64,000 nucleotides of DNA from Streptomyces ambofaciens ATCC 23877 (GCF_001267885.1 NZ_CP012382.1:3025001-3089000), one strand, 5' to 3'. Shown: positions 24,477 through 33,602, numbered from the stretch's first letter. Translations and numbers: made by a program. Notes: generated from the letters alone by a model not told the origin.

Positions 24477-25775
24477 TCAGGAGAAGAGCCGCCGCCAGGT
24501 CTCCGGGCCCGGGTAGCCGTCAGCCGCGCCACCGCGCCATCCCTGGGCACGCTGGAAGGCCTCGACTCCCCGCCGGTCCGCCTCGCCCCAGCGCGGCCCC
24601 GGCCCGGTCGTGTAGTGCGTGCCGAACCCCTTCCGCACCAGCTGCCTGCCGAGCCGGGTGACGTACGGGTTCTCGGCGCCCGGGCGGAACATCGCCCGGC
24701 CCGGGTATCCGGCCACGCCGTGGGAGGCCGGGGCGGTTGCGGGGCCGGCCGCCTGGGCTGCGACGTCCTTCCCCTGGCCGGTCGCCAGCAGCCGCCAGGT
24801 GCCCGGGCCGGGCAGCCCGTCGGCGTCCTTGCCCCGCCAGCCCTGGGCGAGCTGGAACGCCTCGGTCGCCCTGCGGTCCGCCTCCGACCAGCGGGGGCCG
24901 GGCCCGGAGGCGTAGAAGCGGCCGGCGCCGCGGGCCACGAGCATCCGGCCCAGCTCGGTGACGTGCCCGTTGTTCGCGCCGGGACCGAAGGAGGCCGCCC
25001 CCGGGTAGGTGGTGGCGGCCGGCGCTCCGCTCGCGGTGCTCGTCGTGACGCCCTTGTAGCGGTAGGGGAGGTACTTGGCGGAGTTGCTCCAGTAGGCGTA
25101 GGGCGTGGCGAGCTTCCGGGCGTGCGGCGGGGTCTGCTCGTAGGCCGTGTAGGCGGTCCGCGTGTGGTCCGTCCAGCCGCCGAAGATCACCACGTGTGAG
25201 CCTTTCTGCGGGTCGGCCGCGTTGTGGAAGAGCAGGATGTCGCCGGGCTGGAGTTCTTCCTTGGTGATGCGGTCGGCGAACGTGCCGAGGCTCCCGGTCC
25301 ATTCGTTCGTGGGCAGCTTCCAGGCCATCGACACGAAACCCGAGCAGTCCTGCCGGTAACCGTCGGACCAGTAGGCGGTCATGCTGTAGGGCACCTTCGC
25401 GGTGACCCAGGTCCTGGCCCGGTTGATGATCTCCGTACGGGTGATCGCGGCCGGTTCCGCTCCGGCCGGGGGAAGGGCCGGCGTACCGGTCGGGCCGTGC
25501 AGCGGAGCCCTCGGGCCCTGCGGGGTGTCGGGCTCCTCACCTGCGAAGACGCCCGGCAGGTGGGAGGCGTGGACGGTGGTCAGGGCCGCCGCGGCCTGTC
25601 CCGCGCCCAGGGCGCCGGTGGCGGTGGCCGCGGCCACGATCAGCGCGCCGCGGGCGGCCGGACGGGCCGGGGCGCGTCCGGCGGGGGAATGCGGCAGGAC
25701 CCGGTGCCCATGGCGGCAGCCGGGACAGGCGCAGTCGCGCGCGGGATCGATTTCCTCGAATACGGGAGCCTCCAT
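24477..25775 (-). CDS. NlpC/P60-like amidase with two peptidoglycan-binding repeats
   Basis: 432 residues from ATG 25775 (AGGGGA upstream). A short cytosolic start with CACPGC, one transmembrane segment (GALIVAAATATGALGAGQAAA), then a papain-like amidase region with catalytic Cys in DGYRQDCSGFVSMAW and His in GSHVVIFGGW. The C-terminal third contains two near-identical binding repeats (FGPGANNGHVTELGR...GPGTWRLL and FRPGAENPYVTRLGR...GPETWRRLF). It probably sits at the outer membrane face and cuts or binds peptidoglycan. Located between two tRNA-Lys genes, upstream of cslA on the other strand; opening the wall for glycan passage is an attractive inference. Confidence 0.83.
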   Translation of the reverse strand: MEAPVFEEIDPARDCACPGCRHGHRVLPHSPAGRAPARPAARGALIVAAATATGALGAGQAAAALTTVHASHLPGVFAGEEPDTPQGPRAPLHGPTGTPALPPAGAEPAAITRTEIINRARTWVTAKVPYSMTAYWSDGYRQDCSGFVSMAWKLPTNEWTGSLGTFADRITKEELQPGDILLFHNAADPQKGSHVVIFGGWTDHTRTAYTAYEQTPPHARKLATPYAYWSNSAKYLPYRYKGVTTSTASGAPAATTYPGAASFGPGANNGHVTELGRMLVARGAGRFYASGPGPRWSEADRRATEAFQLAQGWRGKDADGLPGPGTWRLLATGQGKDVAAQAAGPATAPASHGVAGYPGRAMFRPGAENPYVTRLGRQLVRKGFGTHYTTGPGPRWGEADRRGVEAFQRAQGWRGGAADGYPGPETWRRLFS

Positions 25776-25972
25776 GCGATTCCCCTCACACTCCCGGTGA
25801 ACAGGTCCGCGGCGGTGCACTTCGGTACATGTCGGTCAGTTTCTCAACTGTCTTGTTCGCGCGCATGTTGACGGTCCGAATGATGTACCCGGCCGCGGGC
25901 GCGCTCCGGGGGGCGCTCCGCGGGCGGTCCGGAGCACCGGTCGGCATCGGGTAGAGTTGTGCAGGTCAGCAG

Positions 25973-26046
25973 GCGCCGCTAGCTCAGTTGGTTAGAGCAG
26001 CTGACTCTTAATCAGCGGGTCCGGGGTTCGAGTCCCTGGCGGCGCA
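25973..26046 (+). tRNA. tRNA-Lys (CUU), copy 3
   Basis: 74 nt, identical to copies 1 and 2. A -10-like TAGAGT is at 25952-25957 and a hairpin terminator follows at 26055-26087. Confidence 0.97.
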
Positions 26047-26054
26047 CCGACGGT

Positions 26055-26087
26055 CGAAGGCCCCTCGTAGCACACGAGGGGCCTTCG
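26055..26087 (+). terminator. Hairpin terminator after tRNA-Lys copy 3
   Basis: CGAAGGCCCCTCGT pairs with ACGAGGGGCCTTCG around AGCAC, a perfect 14-bp stem, separating the tRNA from the cslA promoter. Confidence 0.85.
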
Positions 26088-26296
26088 GCGTACCCGGATC
26101 ACAGGCACCTTGCGATCATGACGAACGCCGTAGAAGTCTGGTCCGGTTGGGGGGCCGGATGCCGAGGGGGGCATCATGCAACCGGTGGTCGCCATTCCAT
26201 GTCTATATAAGGTGTGGATGCCGTGGTGACAGCGACCCACCACTGTGACGTCCGTGAAGGTCGAGGGGGACCGGGGCGGACGAAGGAAGCGACGAA

Positions 26297-26315
26297 ACAC
26301 GCGTGACCCGCGTGT
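26297..26315 (+). promoter_or_regulatory. Inverted repeat in the cslA leader
   Basis: ACACGCG (26297-26303) and CGCGTGT (26309-26315) form a perfect 7-bp inverted repeat with a 5-bp gap, ending at the G-tract that serves as ribosome site (26315-26320). It could be an operator or an mRNA hairpin that limits translation of cslA. The remaining leader (26088-26296) holds an AT-rich candidate promoter around CTATATAAGG near 26202-26211. Confidence 0.4.
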
Positions 26316-26328
26316 GGGGGGATGACTC

Positions 26329-28335
26329 ATGACGTCGACGCCGACGGGCGCCGGGCAGGACCACGACCCGTCCCAGACCACCCAGCTCAGGGTGCCCGCG
26401 CATCGGACCTGGAACACCGGCTCGTTCCGCCGGATAAAGAAGACCCTGCCGAGGTACGACTACGAGCACTACAGCCGGCTCGCGGGCCCCCTCACCCAGC
26501 CCGACCCGCACAAGCCGTACAAGGTGCAGTACCGCTCGCTGATCTCGCAGGAGCCGCACCGTCTGCGGGTGGCGCTGATGCTGGCCGCGGCCCCGCTGCT
26601 GTCGGTGGTGCTGCTGGTCTGGCTGCTCCAGCCCACGCACTGGACCGAGCGCGACTACCCGGCCTTCGACTGGCTGCCCACGCTCGACATCGTGATGCTC
26701 GTGGCGATCGGCCTGATCGAACTCTTCCGCTGCCTGAACGTGCTGTCGAACGCGCACGCGACCCTGGTCGCCCGGGACCCGATCCCGGTGGTGCCCGAGA
26801 CCGGCACGCGGGTCGCCTTCCTCACCTCCTTCGTGCCCGGCAAGGAGCCGCTGGAGATGGTGACGAAGACCCTGGAGGCGGCCGTGAAGATCCGCCACCG
26901 CGGTCTTATGCACGTCTGGCTCCTCGACGAGGGCGACGACCCCGAGGTGAAGGACGTCTGCGCGCGCCTCGGCGTGCACCACTTCTCCCGCAAGGGCGTC
27001 GCGAAGTGGAACATGCCCAAGGGCCCGCACCGCGCCAAGACCAAGCACGGCAACTACAACGCCTGGCTCGAGGCGCACGGCGACGACTACGACTTCTTCG
27101 CCTCGGTCGACACCGACCACGTGCCGCTGCCCAACTACCTGGAGCGGATGCTCGGCTTCTTCCGCGACCCGGACGTCGGCTTCGTCATCGGCCCGCAGGT
27201 CTACGGCAACTACGACAACCCGATCACCAAGGCCGCGGAGTCGCAGCAGTTCCTCTTCCACGCCCTGATCCAGCGCGCGGGCAACCGCTACGGCTCCCCC
27301 ATGTTCGTGGGCACCTCCAACGCGGTGCGCATCAAGGCGCTGAAGCAGATCGGCGGCCTGTACGACTCGATCACCGAGGACATGGCGACCGGCTTCGAGA
27401 TCCACCGCCACAAGAACCCGGCCACCGGCCGCAAGTGGCGCTCGGTCTACACCCCGGACGTGCTCGCGGTCGGCGAGGGCCCGAACGCCTGGACGGACTT
27501 CTTCACCCAGCAGATGCGCTGGTCACGAGGGACGTACGAGACGATCCTCAAGCAGTACTGGAAGGGCTGGTACTCGCTCCCGCCGAGCAAGCTCTTCAAC
27601 TACACGATGATGATCATCTTCTACCCGATGTCGGCCCTGAACTGGATCCTGGCGGCGCTGAGCTGCTGCCTGTTCCTGGGGCTCGGTGCCTCGGGCGTCA
27701 ACATCGACCCGGCCGTCTGGCTGATGCTCTACGGCAACGCCTCCGCCCTCCAGATCGGGCTCTACGTCTGGAACCGCCGCCACAACGTCTCGCCGCACGA
27801 GCCGGAGGGCTCCGGCGGCGTGGCCGGCATGGTGATGTCCGCGCTGTCGGCGCCGCTGTACGCCAAGGCGCTCATCGACTCGGTGCTGCGCCGCAAGAGC
27901 AAGTTCGTGGTGACGCCGAAGGGCGACTCGGCCAGCCCGGACACCTGGTTCGGCACCTTCCGGTACCACTGGTACTTCATCGCGATCTTCGCCGGCTCGA
28001 TCACGGCCGGTTTCGTCTTCGGGCACTCGCACCCCGCGATGATCATCTGGGCGACCTTCGCGCTGCTGATCACCGCGTCGCCGATGTTCGCCTGGCGCCA
28101 CGAACTGCGGAAGGCGAAGAAGCGACCGCCGGCCGTGGCGGCGGAGCCCGCGCCGCGGGTCCCCTCGCAGCAGCCGGCGTCCGCTGCCCCGGCGCCCGCT
28201 CAGGCGTACGCGCCGCACGCGCCGCACGCGCCGCACGCGCCGCAGCAGAAGCCCAGCTGGGCGGCTCCCTCCGACGGGGGCAACGACCAGACCATGCAGA
28301 TCGCCCTTGGTGGACTTGGGGGACGTAAGGAATGA
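26329..28335 (+). CDS. cslA: Cellulose-synthase-like glycosyltransferase CslA
   Basis: 668 residues, GT2 processive synthase. Membrane helices at about 80-100 and 118-135 precede the cytosolic catalytic domain with the D,D,D,QxxRW set: Asp200 (LLDEGDD), Asp261/Asp263 (SVDTDH), TED at 349-351 and QQMRW at 394-398; further helices follow (about 425-620). The C-terminus is low-complexity with APH repeats. CslA makes the beta-glucan (cellulose-like) at Streptomyces hyphal tips and works with GlxA, whose start codon overlaps its stop (ATGA). Recognised by architecture and by pairing with glxA. Confidence 0.95.
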   Translation: MTSTPTGAGQDHDPSQTTQLRVPAHRTWNTGSFRRIKKTLPRYDYEHYSRLAGPLTQPDPHKPYKVQYRSLISQEPHRLRVALMLAAAPLLSVVLLVWLLQPTHWTERDYPAFDWLPTLDIVMLVAIGLIELFRCLNVLSNAHATLVARDPIPVVPETGTRVAFLTSFVPGKEPLEMVTKTLEAAVKIRHRGLMHVWLLDEGDDPEVKDVCARLGVHHFSRKGVAKWNMPKGPHRAKTKHGNYNAWLEAHGDDYDFFASVDTDHVPLPNYLERMLGFFRDPDVGFVIGPQVYGNYDNPITKAAESQQFLFHALIQRAGNRYGSPMFVGTSNAVRIKALKQIGGLYDSITEDMATGFEIHRHKNPATGRKWRSVYTPDVLAVGEGPNAWTDFFTQQMRWSRGTYETILKQYWKGWYSLPPSKLFNYTMMIIFYPMSALNWILAALSCCLFLGLGASGVNIDPAVWLMLYGNASALQIGLYVWNRRHNVSPHEPEGSGGVAGMVMSALSAPLYAKALIDSVLRRKSKFVVTPKGDSASPDTWFGTFRYHWYFIAIFAGSITAGFVFGHSHPAMIIWATFALLITASPMFAWRHELRKAKKRPPAVAAEPAPRVPSQQPASAAPAPAQAYAPHAPHAPHAPQQKPSWAAPSDGGNDQTMQIALGGLGGRKE

Positions 28336-30269
28336 AAGACCGTGCCGGCCGCCGCCGCGCCCGTCGCTTCGCGATAGGTACGGCGGTGGTAGTCGCGCTG
28401 GCCGGGATGAACGGGCCGTGGCTCTACCGCTTCGGAACCGAGAAATACCACCAGTACAAGATCAACCAGCCGGAGTACAAGGCCGCCAACGGCAAGTGGG
28501 AGATCATCGAGTTTCCCGAGAAGTACCGGCAGAACACCATCCACGCGGCGCTGCTGCGCACCGGCAAGGTGCTGCTCGTCGCGGGGTCGGGCAACAACCA
28601 GGACAACTTCGACGCGAAGAAGTTCGACACCCGGATCTGGGACCCGGTCAAGGGGACCATCAAGACGGTCCCGACGCCGACCGACCTGTTCTGCACCGGC
28701 CACACCCAGCTCGCCAACGGCAATCTGCTGATCGCGGGCGGCACCAAGCGGTACGAGAAGCTCAAGGGTGACGTCACCAAGGCCGGCGGCCTGATGATCG
28801 TCCACAACGAGAACCCGGACAAGCCGATCACCCTGCCGGCGGGCACCAAGTTCACCGGCAAGGAGAACGGCAAGACCTTCGTCTCCAAGGACCCGGTGCT
28901 GGTGCCCCGCGCCGAGAAGGTCTTCGACCCGGAGACCGGCGCGTTCGTGCGCAACGACCCGGGCCTCGGCCGGATCTACGTCGAGGCGCAGCAGAGCGGC
29001 GCGAAGTACGAGACGGGCACGCAGGACAACTACCGCGTCCAGGGCCTGTCGGGCACGGACGCGCGCAACACCTACGGCATCGCGCAGAAGCTCGCCCTGG
29101 ACAAGAAGGACTTCCAGGGCATCAGGGACGCCTTCGAGTTCGACCCGGTCGCCGAGAAGTACATCAAGGTCGACCCGATGCACGAGGCCCGCTGGTACCC
29201 GACGCTCACCACCCTGAGCGACGGAAAGATCCTCAGCGTCTCCGGCCTCGACGACATCGGCCAGCTGGTCCCGGGCAAGAACGAGGTCTACGACCCGGAG
29301 ACCAGGAAGTGGACCTACACCGACAAGGTCCGCCAGTTCCCGACGTACCCGGCGCTGTTCCTGATGCAGAACGGCAAGGTCTTCTACTCGGGCGCCAACG
29401 CCGGTTACGGCCCCGACGACGTGGGCCGCGACCCGGGCATCTGGGACGTGGAGTCCAACAAGTTCACCAAGGTCCCCGGCATGAGCGACGCGAACATGCT
29501 GGAGACCGCCAACTCGGTGCTGCTGCCGCCGGCGCAGGACGAGAAGTACATGGTGATCGGCGGTGGCGGGGTCGGCGAGTCCCGGCTGTCCAGCGAGAAG
29601 ACCCGGATCGTCGACCTGAAGGCGGACGACCCGAGGTTCGTGGACGGGCCGTCGATGGAGAAGGGCACGCGCTATCCGCAGGCCTCGGTCCTGCCCGACG
29701 ACAGCGTGCTGGTCTCCGGCGGCTCGCAGGACTACCGGGGGCGCGGCGACTCCAACATCCTCCAGGCGCGGCTCTACCACCCGGACACCAACGAGTTCGA
29801 GCAGGTGGCCGATCCGCTGGTGGGCCGCAACTACCACTCGGGGTCGATCCTGCTGCCCGACGGCCGCCTGATGTTCTTCGGGTCGGACTCGCTCTACGCC
29901 GACAAGGCCAACACCAAGCCGGGCGAGTTCGAGCAGCGCATCGAGATCTACACCCCGCCGTACCTGTACCGGGACTCGCGGCCGGACCTGTCGGGTGGCC
30001 CGCAGACCATCGAGCGCGGTGAGTCGGGCACGTTCACCTCGCGGGCGGCGTCGACGGTGAAGAAGGTGCGGCTGATCCGGCCGAGCGCCTCGACACACGT
30101 CACCGACGTGGATCAGCGGTCCATCGCGCTGGACTTCACGGTGGACGGTCAGAAGCTCACGGTGACGGTGCCGGAGAACAAGAACCTCGTCCAGTCCGGG
30201 TGGTACATGATGTTCGTGACGGACGGGGAGGGCACGCCGTCCAAGGCGCAGTGGGTGAAGGTGCCGTAG
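28332..30269 (+). CDS. glxA: Mononuclear copper radical oxidase GlxA
   Basis: 645 residues. One N-terminal membrane/signal segment (RFAIGTAVVVALAG), then a kelch-type beta-propeller and C-terminal immunoglobulin-like domain as in galactose/glyoxal oxidases. The active site is intact: Cys121 (LFCTGH) for the thioether link to Tyr289, stacking Trp288 (EARWYPT), and ligands Tyr501-His502 (GRNYHSG) and His589 (SASTHVTD). It oxidises an aldehyde or sugar-end group and releases peroxide, and is needed with CslA for tip glycan deposition. Translationally coupled to cslA; GTAAGGA precedes the ATG. A bidirectional terminator follows. Confidence 0.95.
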   Translation: MKDRAGRRRARRFAIGTAVVVALAGMNGPWLYRFGTEKYHQYKINQPEYKAANGKWEIIEFPEKYRQNTIHAALLRTGKVLLVAGSGNNQDNFDAKKFDTRIWDPVKGTIKTVPTPTDLFCTGHTQLANGNLLIAGGTKRYEKLKGDVTKAGGLMIVHNENPDKPITLPAGTKFTGKENGKTFVSKDPVLVPRAEKVFDPETGAFVRNDPGLGRIYVEAQQSGAKYETGTQDNYRVQGLSGTDARNTYGIAQKLALDKKDFQGIRDAFEFDPVAEKYIKVDPMHEARWYPTLTTLSDGKILSVSGLDDIGQLVPGKNEVYDPETRKWTYTDKVRQFPTYPALFLMQNGKVFYSGANAGYGPDDVGRDPGIWDVESNKFTKVPGMSDANMLETANSVLLPPAQDEKYMVIGGGGVGESRLSSEKTRIVDLKADDPRFVDGPSMEKGTRYPQASVLPDDSVLVSGGSQDYRGRGDSNILQARLYHPDTNEFEQVADPLVGRNYHSGSILLPDGRLMFFGSDSLYADKANTKPGEFEQRIEIYTPPYLYRDSRPDLSGGPQTIERGESGTFTSRAASTVKKVRLIRPSASTHVTDVDQRSIALDFTVDGQKLTVTVPENKNLVQSGWYMMFVTDGEGTPSKAQWVKVP

Positions 30270-30317
30270 CGCCGCGCGGCCGGCCGCTGTTCGTCTGCGG
30301 GTGCGTCGTGGCTGGTC

Positions 30318-30354
30318 GCGAGTTCCCCGCGCCCCTTGGGCCCGGGGAACTCGC
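30318..30354. terminator. Bidirectional hairpin terminator between glxA and GH6 gene
   Basis: GCGAGTTCCCCG pairs perfectly with CGGGGAACTCGC (12 bp) around a 13-base loop, between two convergent genes. Confidence 0.8.
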
Positions 30355-30360
30355 CGTCGG

Positions 30361-31398
30361 TCAGCCGGACCCCTCGGCCAGCTTCACGGCGTACTCCGGC
30401 CACCACTCGCCGGCCTTCGGGCCGCCCTTGCACTCGCCGTCCGACTCCCCGGGGCGCTTGACCCACAGGTAGGCGTCGACGAGGGGGTCGGCCGTCTTCG
30501 TGGTCGGGGTCTCGCCGAGGGCGCGGCCGGGCGGGTTGCACCAGCGTTCGTCCGGGGCTCCCTCGGCGTAGGGGCCGTTGCCGTTGCGGCTGGTGTCGAC
30601 GACGAAGTGCTTGCCGCCGACCTTGGCGGCGAGCTGCTTGCCGTAGGCGATGGAGTCCTCGGTGGTGTAGAAGTTCGACACGTTGACCGAGAAGCCGTCG
30701 GCCTGGTCGATGCCCGCCCACTTCAGCGGCTCGAAGATCTGGTCGGGGTGGCCCCAGCCGGCGTTGCCCGCGTCCAGGTAGACCTTGGTGTTCTTCAGCG
30801 CGCCGAGCTTGGCGATCGCGCCCTTGAGGAGGTCGTAGCGCTCCTCGTGGAACTCCTCCGGCGTGCAGCCGTCCACCAGGTGGAGCACCGCGTCCGGTTC
30901 CAGGATCACCGTGGCGGAGCGGTCGCCGATGCCCTTGGCCACGCCGTCGACGAAGGCGCGGTAGGCGTCGCCGTCGGCGGCGCCGCCGCCGGAGTACTGG
31001 CCGCAGTCGCGGTGCGGGATGTTGTAGAGGACGAGCAGCGCGGTGCGCCCGGCCTCGTCGGCGGCCTCGGTGAAGCCCCGGGCCTGTTCCTCGGGGTTCT
31101 CGGGGCTGATCCACTCGCCGGTCGGCTGCTGGGCGATCTTGCGGATCTGCTCGGCCTGGTCCTTCTTGTCGGACTTCTCCAGGGCCGCCAGCTGCTGGGC
31201 GGCGTTGCCGTCCGGGTTGACCCAGAACGGGTCGACCTCCTTGGGCTGCTGCGTTATCTCCGCGCCCGCGTTCCCGTCCTTGCCCTTGTCCTCGCCGTCC
31301 CCGGACGAGGAGCAGCCGGCGAGCAGCAGTGCCGCCCCCAGCACCGCCGCGGACGTTCGCCTCGTGGACAACGCTGCGGCCCCCCTGCTGCCGTACAT
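30361..31398 (-). CDS. GH6 cellulase-type lipoprotein (CslZ-like endoglucanase)
   Basis: 345 residues. Lipoprotein signal with STRRTS and lipobox LLLAGC, so anchored on the outer membrane face. The GH6 barrel shows ATVILEPDAVLHLVDGC (catalytic acid Asp), VYLDAGNAGWG, VSNFYTTED, DTSRNGNGPY, WCNPPGRALG and DAYLWVKRPGESDGEC, all typical. Length is that of a catalytic domain without a binding module. It is convergent with glxA and corresponds to the GH6 member of the cslA-glxA locus, where an endoglucanase probably trims or releases the nascent glucan, as in bacterial cellulose systems. ATG 31398 follows a GGGGGG tract. Confidence 0.88.
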   Translation of the reverse strand: MYGSRGAAALSTRRTSAAVLGAALLLAGCSSSGDGEDKGKDGNAGAEITQQPKEVDPFWVNPDGNAAQQLAALEKSDKKDQAEQIRKIAQQPTGEWISPENPEEQARGFTEAADEAGRTALLVLYNIPHRDCGQYSGGGAADGDAYRAFVDGVAKGIGDRSATVILEPDAVLHLVDGCTPEEFHEERYDLLKGAIAKLGALKNTKVYLDAGNAGWGHPDQIFEPLKWAGIDQADGFSVNVSNFYTTEDSIAYGKQLAAKVGGKHFVVDTSRNGNGPYAEGAPDERWCNPPGRALGETPTTKTADPLVDAYLWVKRPGESDGECKGGPKAGEWWPEYAVKLAEGSG

Positions 31399-31486
31399 CC
31401 AACCCCCCTGGGTGGTTCTTCCGAGGCTCAATCCTGACATACGCCTCCGGCACCCACGCGGTTCCCGGGTGCCGGTCCGACGTCTC

Positions 31487-32155
31487 CTAGGAGCCGGTAC
31501 CCGTGAGGTACGCCGAGACGACCACGTTGGCCGTGTAGCTGTCGGTGGCGGGGTCGAAGGTGCCGCCGCAGGTGATCAGGCGGAGTTCGGCGCGGCCCGT
31601 GTCCCGTGGTCCGTAGGCCTGCTGGGCGTCGAAGCCGTCGCGGGTGAGGACCTGCACGTCGTCGACGGTGAACTCGGCGACCTCGCCGTCGTCGCGGGTC
31701 ACCCGGACCGTCTCGCCGGGCTCCAGGGTGCTGACCGCGTGGAAGACGGCCGGCTCGGTCTCGGTGTCCACGTGGCCGACCAGCAGCGCGGTCCCGGCCG
31801 CGCCCGGCGTCGCGCCGTCCGCGTACCAGCCGACGGCGTCGGGCCGGTCGAAGGGCGGTGGTTCGATGGCGCCCTCGGCGTCGAGGCCGCGGGCCACGAC
31901 CGGGGCCCGGACGCCGAGTCCGGGGATGTCGAGCCGCTGCGGCAGGGCGTCGCCGAGGGGCGTGTGGGCGGGTGGCAGCGGTATGTCGGGGGGCCGGCCG
32001 GCCGCCGCCATGTCGCCGGTGGCCGGCCGGGATATGCCTTCGCGCACGTCGGTGGCCTCGCGGCCCCAGAGCCACAGCCCGAGGAGCAGCACCACCCAGG
32101 CGGTGCCGGTCACCAGGCGGCCGGGGCCGACGGTGAGGCGGTCTTGTCCGGACAT
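31487..32155 (-). CDS. Class F-type sortase
   Basis: 222 residues: one N-terminal membrane anchor (LVTGTAWVVLLLGLWLW), a linker, then a sortase domain with catalytic His in ALLVGHVDT, Cys in LITCGGTF and a C-terminal strand TANVVVSAYL, the actinobacterial single-domain class F style. Sortases cleave a sorting motif and attach proteins to the wall. It starts 2 bp after the stop of a small membrane-anchored secreted protein on the same strand, suggesting the pair works together. It differs from the class E enzymes expected for the LAXTG protein at 40599. Confidence 0.85.
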   Translation of the reverse strand: MSGQDRLTVGPGRLVTGTAWVVLLLGLWLWGREATDVREGISRPATGDMAAAGRPPDIPLPPAHTPLGDALPQRLDIPGLGVRAPVVARGLDAEGAIEPPPFDRPDAVGWYADGATPGAAGTALLVGHVDTETEPAVFHAVSTLEPGETVRVTRDDGEVAEFTVDDVQVLTRDGFDAQQAYGPRDTGRAELRLITCGGTFDPATDSYTANVVVSAYLTGTGS

Positions 32156-32157
32156 GG

Positions 32158-32712
32158 TCAGCCCGTCCCGCGGCTCCGGCTGCGGACGCTGCGCAGCGCG
32201 ACGGCGACGGCGGCGATGCCGGCGAGGACCAGGCCGGTCACGGTGTGCGCCGTGCCGGGGGGTTCGGGCCGGGCCTCTTCGCGGCTGTCCGCGGCGGCCA
32301 GCCGCGCGGTGCCGCCGCCGCCCGCGTCCACGGGGGCGACGGGAGAGGCGTGGGCGGCCGGGCGTCGTCTCTCCCCGACGGTGACGGTGCCCCGGCGTGC
32401 GGCGTCGCCGCACTCGATCCGTACGGCGTACGCGCCGGCCTCCAGGGTGGAGCGGACCGAGCCGGCCCCGGCCAGGACGCCGTCGGAGCCGGACAGGGAG
32501 AGCTTCACGTCCGAGACGAACGCCGCCGAGACGGCGACGGCCGTCTTCTCGGTGCAGTCGGACACGCGGAGCCTGACGTCGCTGCCCGGCACGGGCGTGG
32601 ACGGTGACACCGAGACGCCTCCCCCGTCCGCCGCGTGGGCGGCCGTCGCGATCGGTCCGAGCACCGCGGTCAACGCGGCGCCGGCACAGAGAGTGACTTT
32701 CAGTGAGCCCAT
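32158..32712 (-). CDS. Secreted, C-terminally membrane-anchored hypothetical protein paired with sortase
   Basis: 184 residues. Signal peptide (MGSLKVTLCAGAALTAVLGPIATAAHA), an immunoglobulin-like region (VSVSPSTPVPGSDVRLRVSDC, with a probable disulfide to Cys in RIECGDAARRG), a polar spacer and a final hydrophobic helix (VTGLVLAGIAAVAVALRSV) with a basic end. No LPXTG or LAXTG is visible before the helix, so it may be a partner rather than a substrate of the sortase that follows by 2 bp. GGAGG precedes the ATG. Family not recognised. Confidence 0.8.
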   Translation of the reverse strand: MGSLKVTLCAGAALTAVLGPIATAAHAADGGGVSVSPSTPVPGSDVRLRVSDCTEKTAVAVSAAFVSDVKLSLSGSDGVLAGAGSVRSTLEAGAYAVRIECGDAARRGTVTVGERRRPAAHASPVAPVDAGGGGTARLAAADSREEARPEPPGTAHTVTGLVLAGIAAVAVALRSVRSRSRGTG

Positions 32713-32822
32713 CGTGTACCTCCAGTTACCTGGAGGCTGCCCCGCGGGACCGGCCCCCGCATCCTGCACGGGGGCCGGACTACTCCGAACGGGTCATGCC
32801 GGAAGGCGGCGGGTTTAGCACG

Positions 32823-33602
32823 TCAGACCCGTTCGACCAGGTCCGCGATGGAGTCGACCACCTGGGACGGACGGTACGGGAAGCTGTCGACCTGCTCGGG
32901 CCGGGTCAGGCCGGTGAGCACGAGGAAGGTCTGCATGCCGGCCTCGATACCGGCCAGCACGTCGGTGTCCATGCGGTCGCCGATCATGGCACTGGTCTCG
33001 GAGTGGGCGCCGATCGCGTTGAGTCCGGTGCGCATCATGAGCGGGTTGGGCTTGCCGGCGAAGTACGGCTGCCGGCCGGTCGCCTTGGTGATCAGGGCGG
33101 CCACCGCGCCGGTCGCCGGGAGCGGGCCCTCGGTGGAGGGGCCGGTCTCGTCGGGGTTGGTGCAGATGAAGCGGGCGCCCGCGTTGATCAGCCGGACGGC
33201 CTTCGTCATCGCCTCGAAGGAGTACGTGCGGGTCTCGCCGAGCACGACGTAGTCGGGGTCGTGGTCGGTGAGGATGTAGCCGATGTCGTGCAGGGCGGTG
33301 GTCAGGCCGGCCTCGCCGATGACGTAGGCCGAGCCGCCGGGCCGCTGGTCGTCCAGGAACTTGGCGGTGGCCAGCGCCGAGGTCCAGATGGCCTCGACCG
33401 GGACCTCCAGGCCCATGCGGCGCAGCCGGGCGTGCAGGTCGCGCGGCGTGTAGATCGAGTTGTTGGTGAGCACCAGGAAGGGCTTGCCGGACTCGCGGAG
33501 CCTCTTGATGAAGGCGTCGGCGCCGGGGATCGGCACGCCCTCGTGGATGAGGACGCCGTCCATGTCGGTGAGCCACGACTCGATGGGCTTGCGGTCTGCC
33601 AT
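32823..33602 (-). CDS. HAD hydrolase, NagD-like (IIA) phosphatase
   Basis: 259 residues from ATG 33602. Motif I WLTDMDGVLIHEG with the two Asp residues, motif II VLTNNS, motif III Lys in YFAGKPNPLMM and motif IV IGDRMDTDVLAG are complete. The IIA cap places it with NagD/4-nitrophenylphosphatase enzymes, which dephosphorylate small sugar or nucleoside phosphates in the cytosol. A single gene between the sortase pair and the phosphonate operon. Substrate unknown. Confidence 0.9.
   Translation of the reverse strand: MADRKPIESWLTDMDGVLIHEGVPIPGADAFIKRLRESGKPFLVLTNNSIYTPRDLHARLRRMGLEVPVEAIWTSALATAKFLDDQRPGGSAYVIGEAGLTTALHDIGYILTDHDPDYVVLGETRTYSFEAMTKAVRLINAGARFICTNPDETGPSTEGPLPATGAVAALITKATGRQPYFAGKPNPLMMRTGLNAIGAHSETSAMIGDRMDTDVLAGIEAGMQTFLVLTGLTRPEQVDSFPYRPSQVVDSIADLVERV

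Noticed and set aside
25776..25972. c-di-AMP (ydaO) riboswitch before the NlpC/P60-like gene
   Set aside because: Such genes often have one in Streptomyces, but the leader lacks the conserved ydaO segments and is too short before the tRNA promoter.
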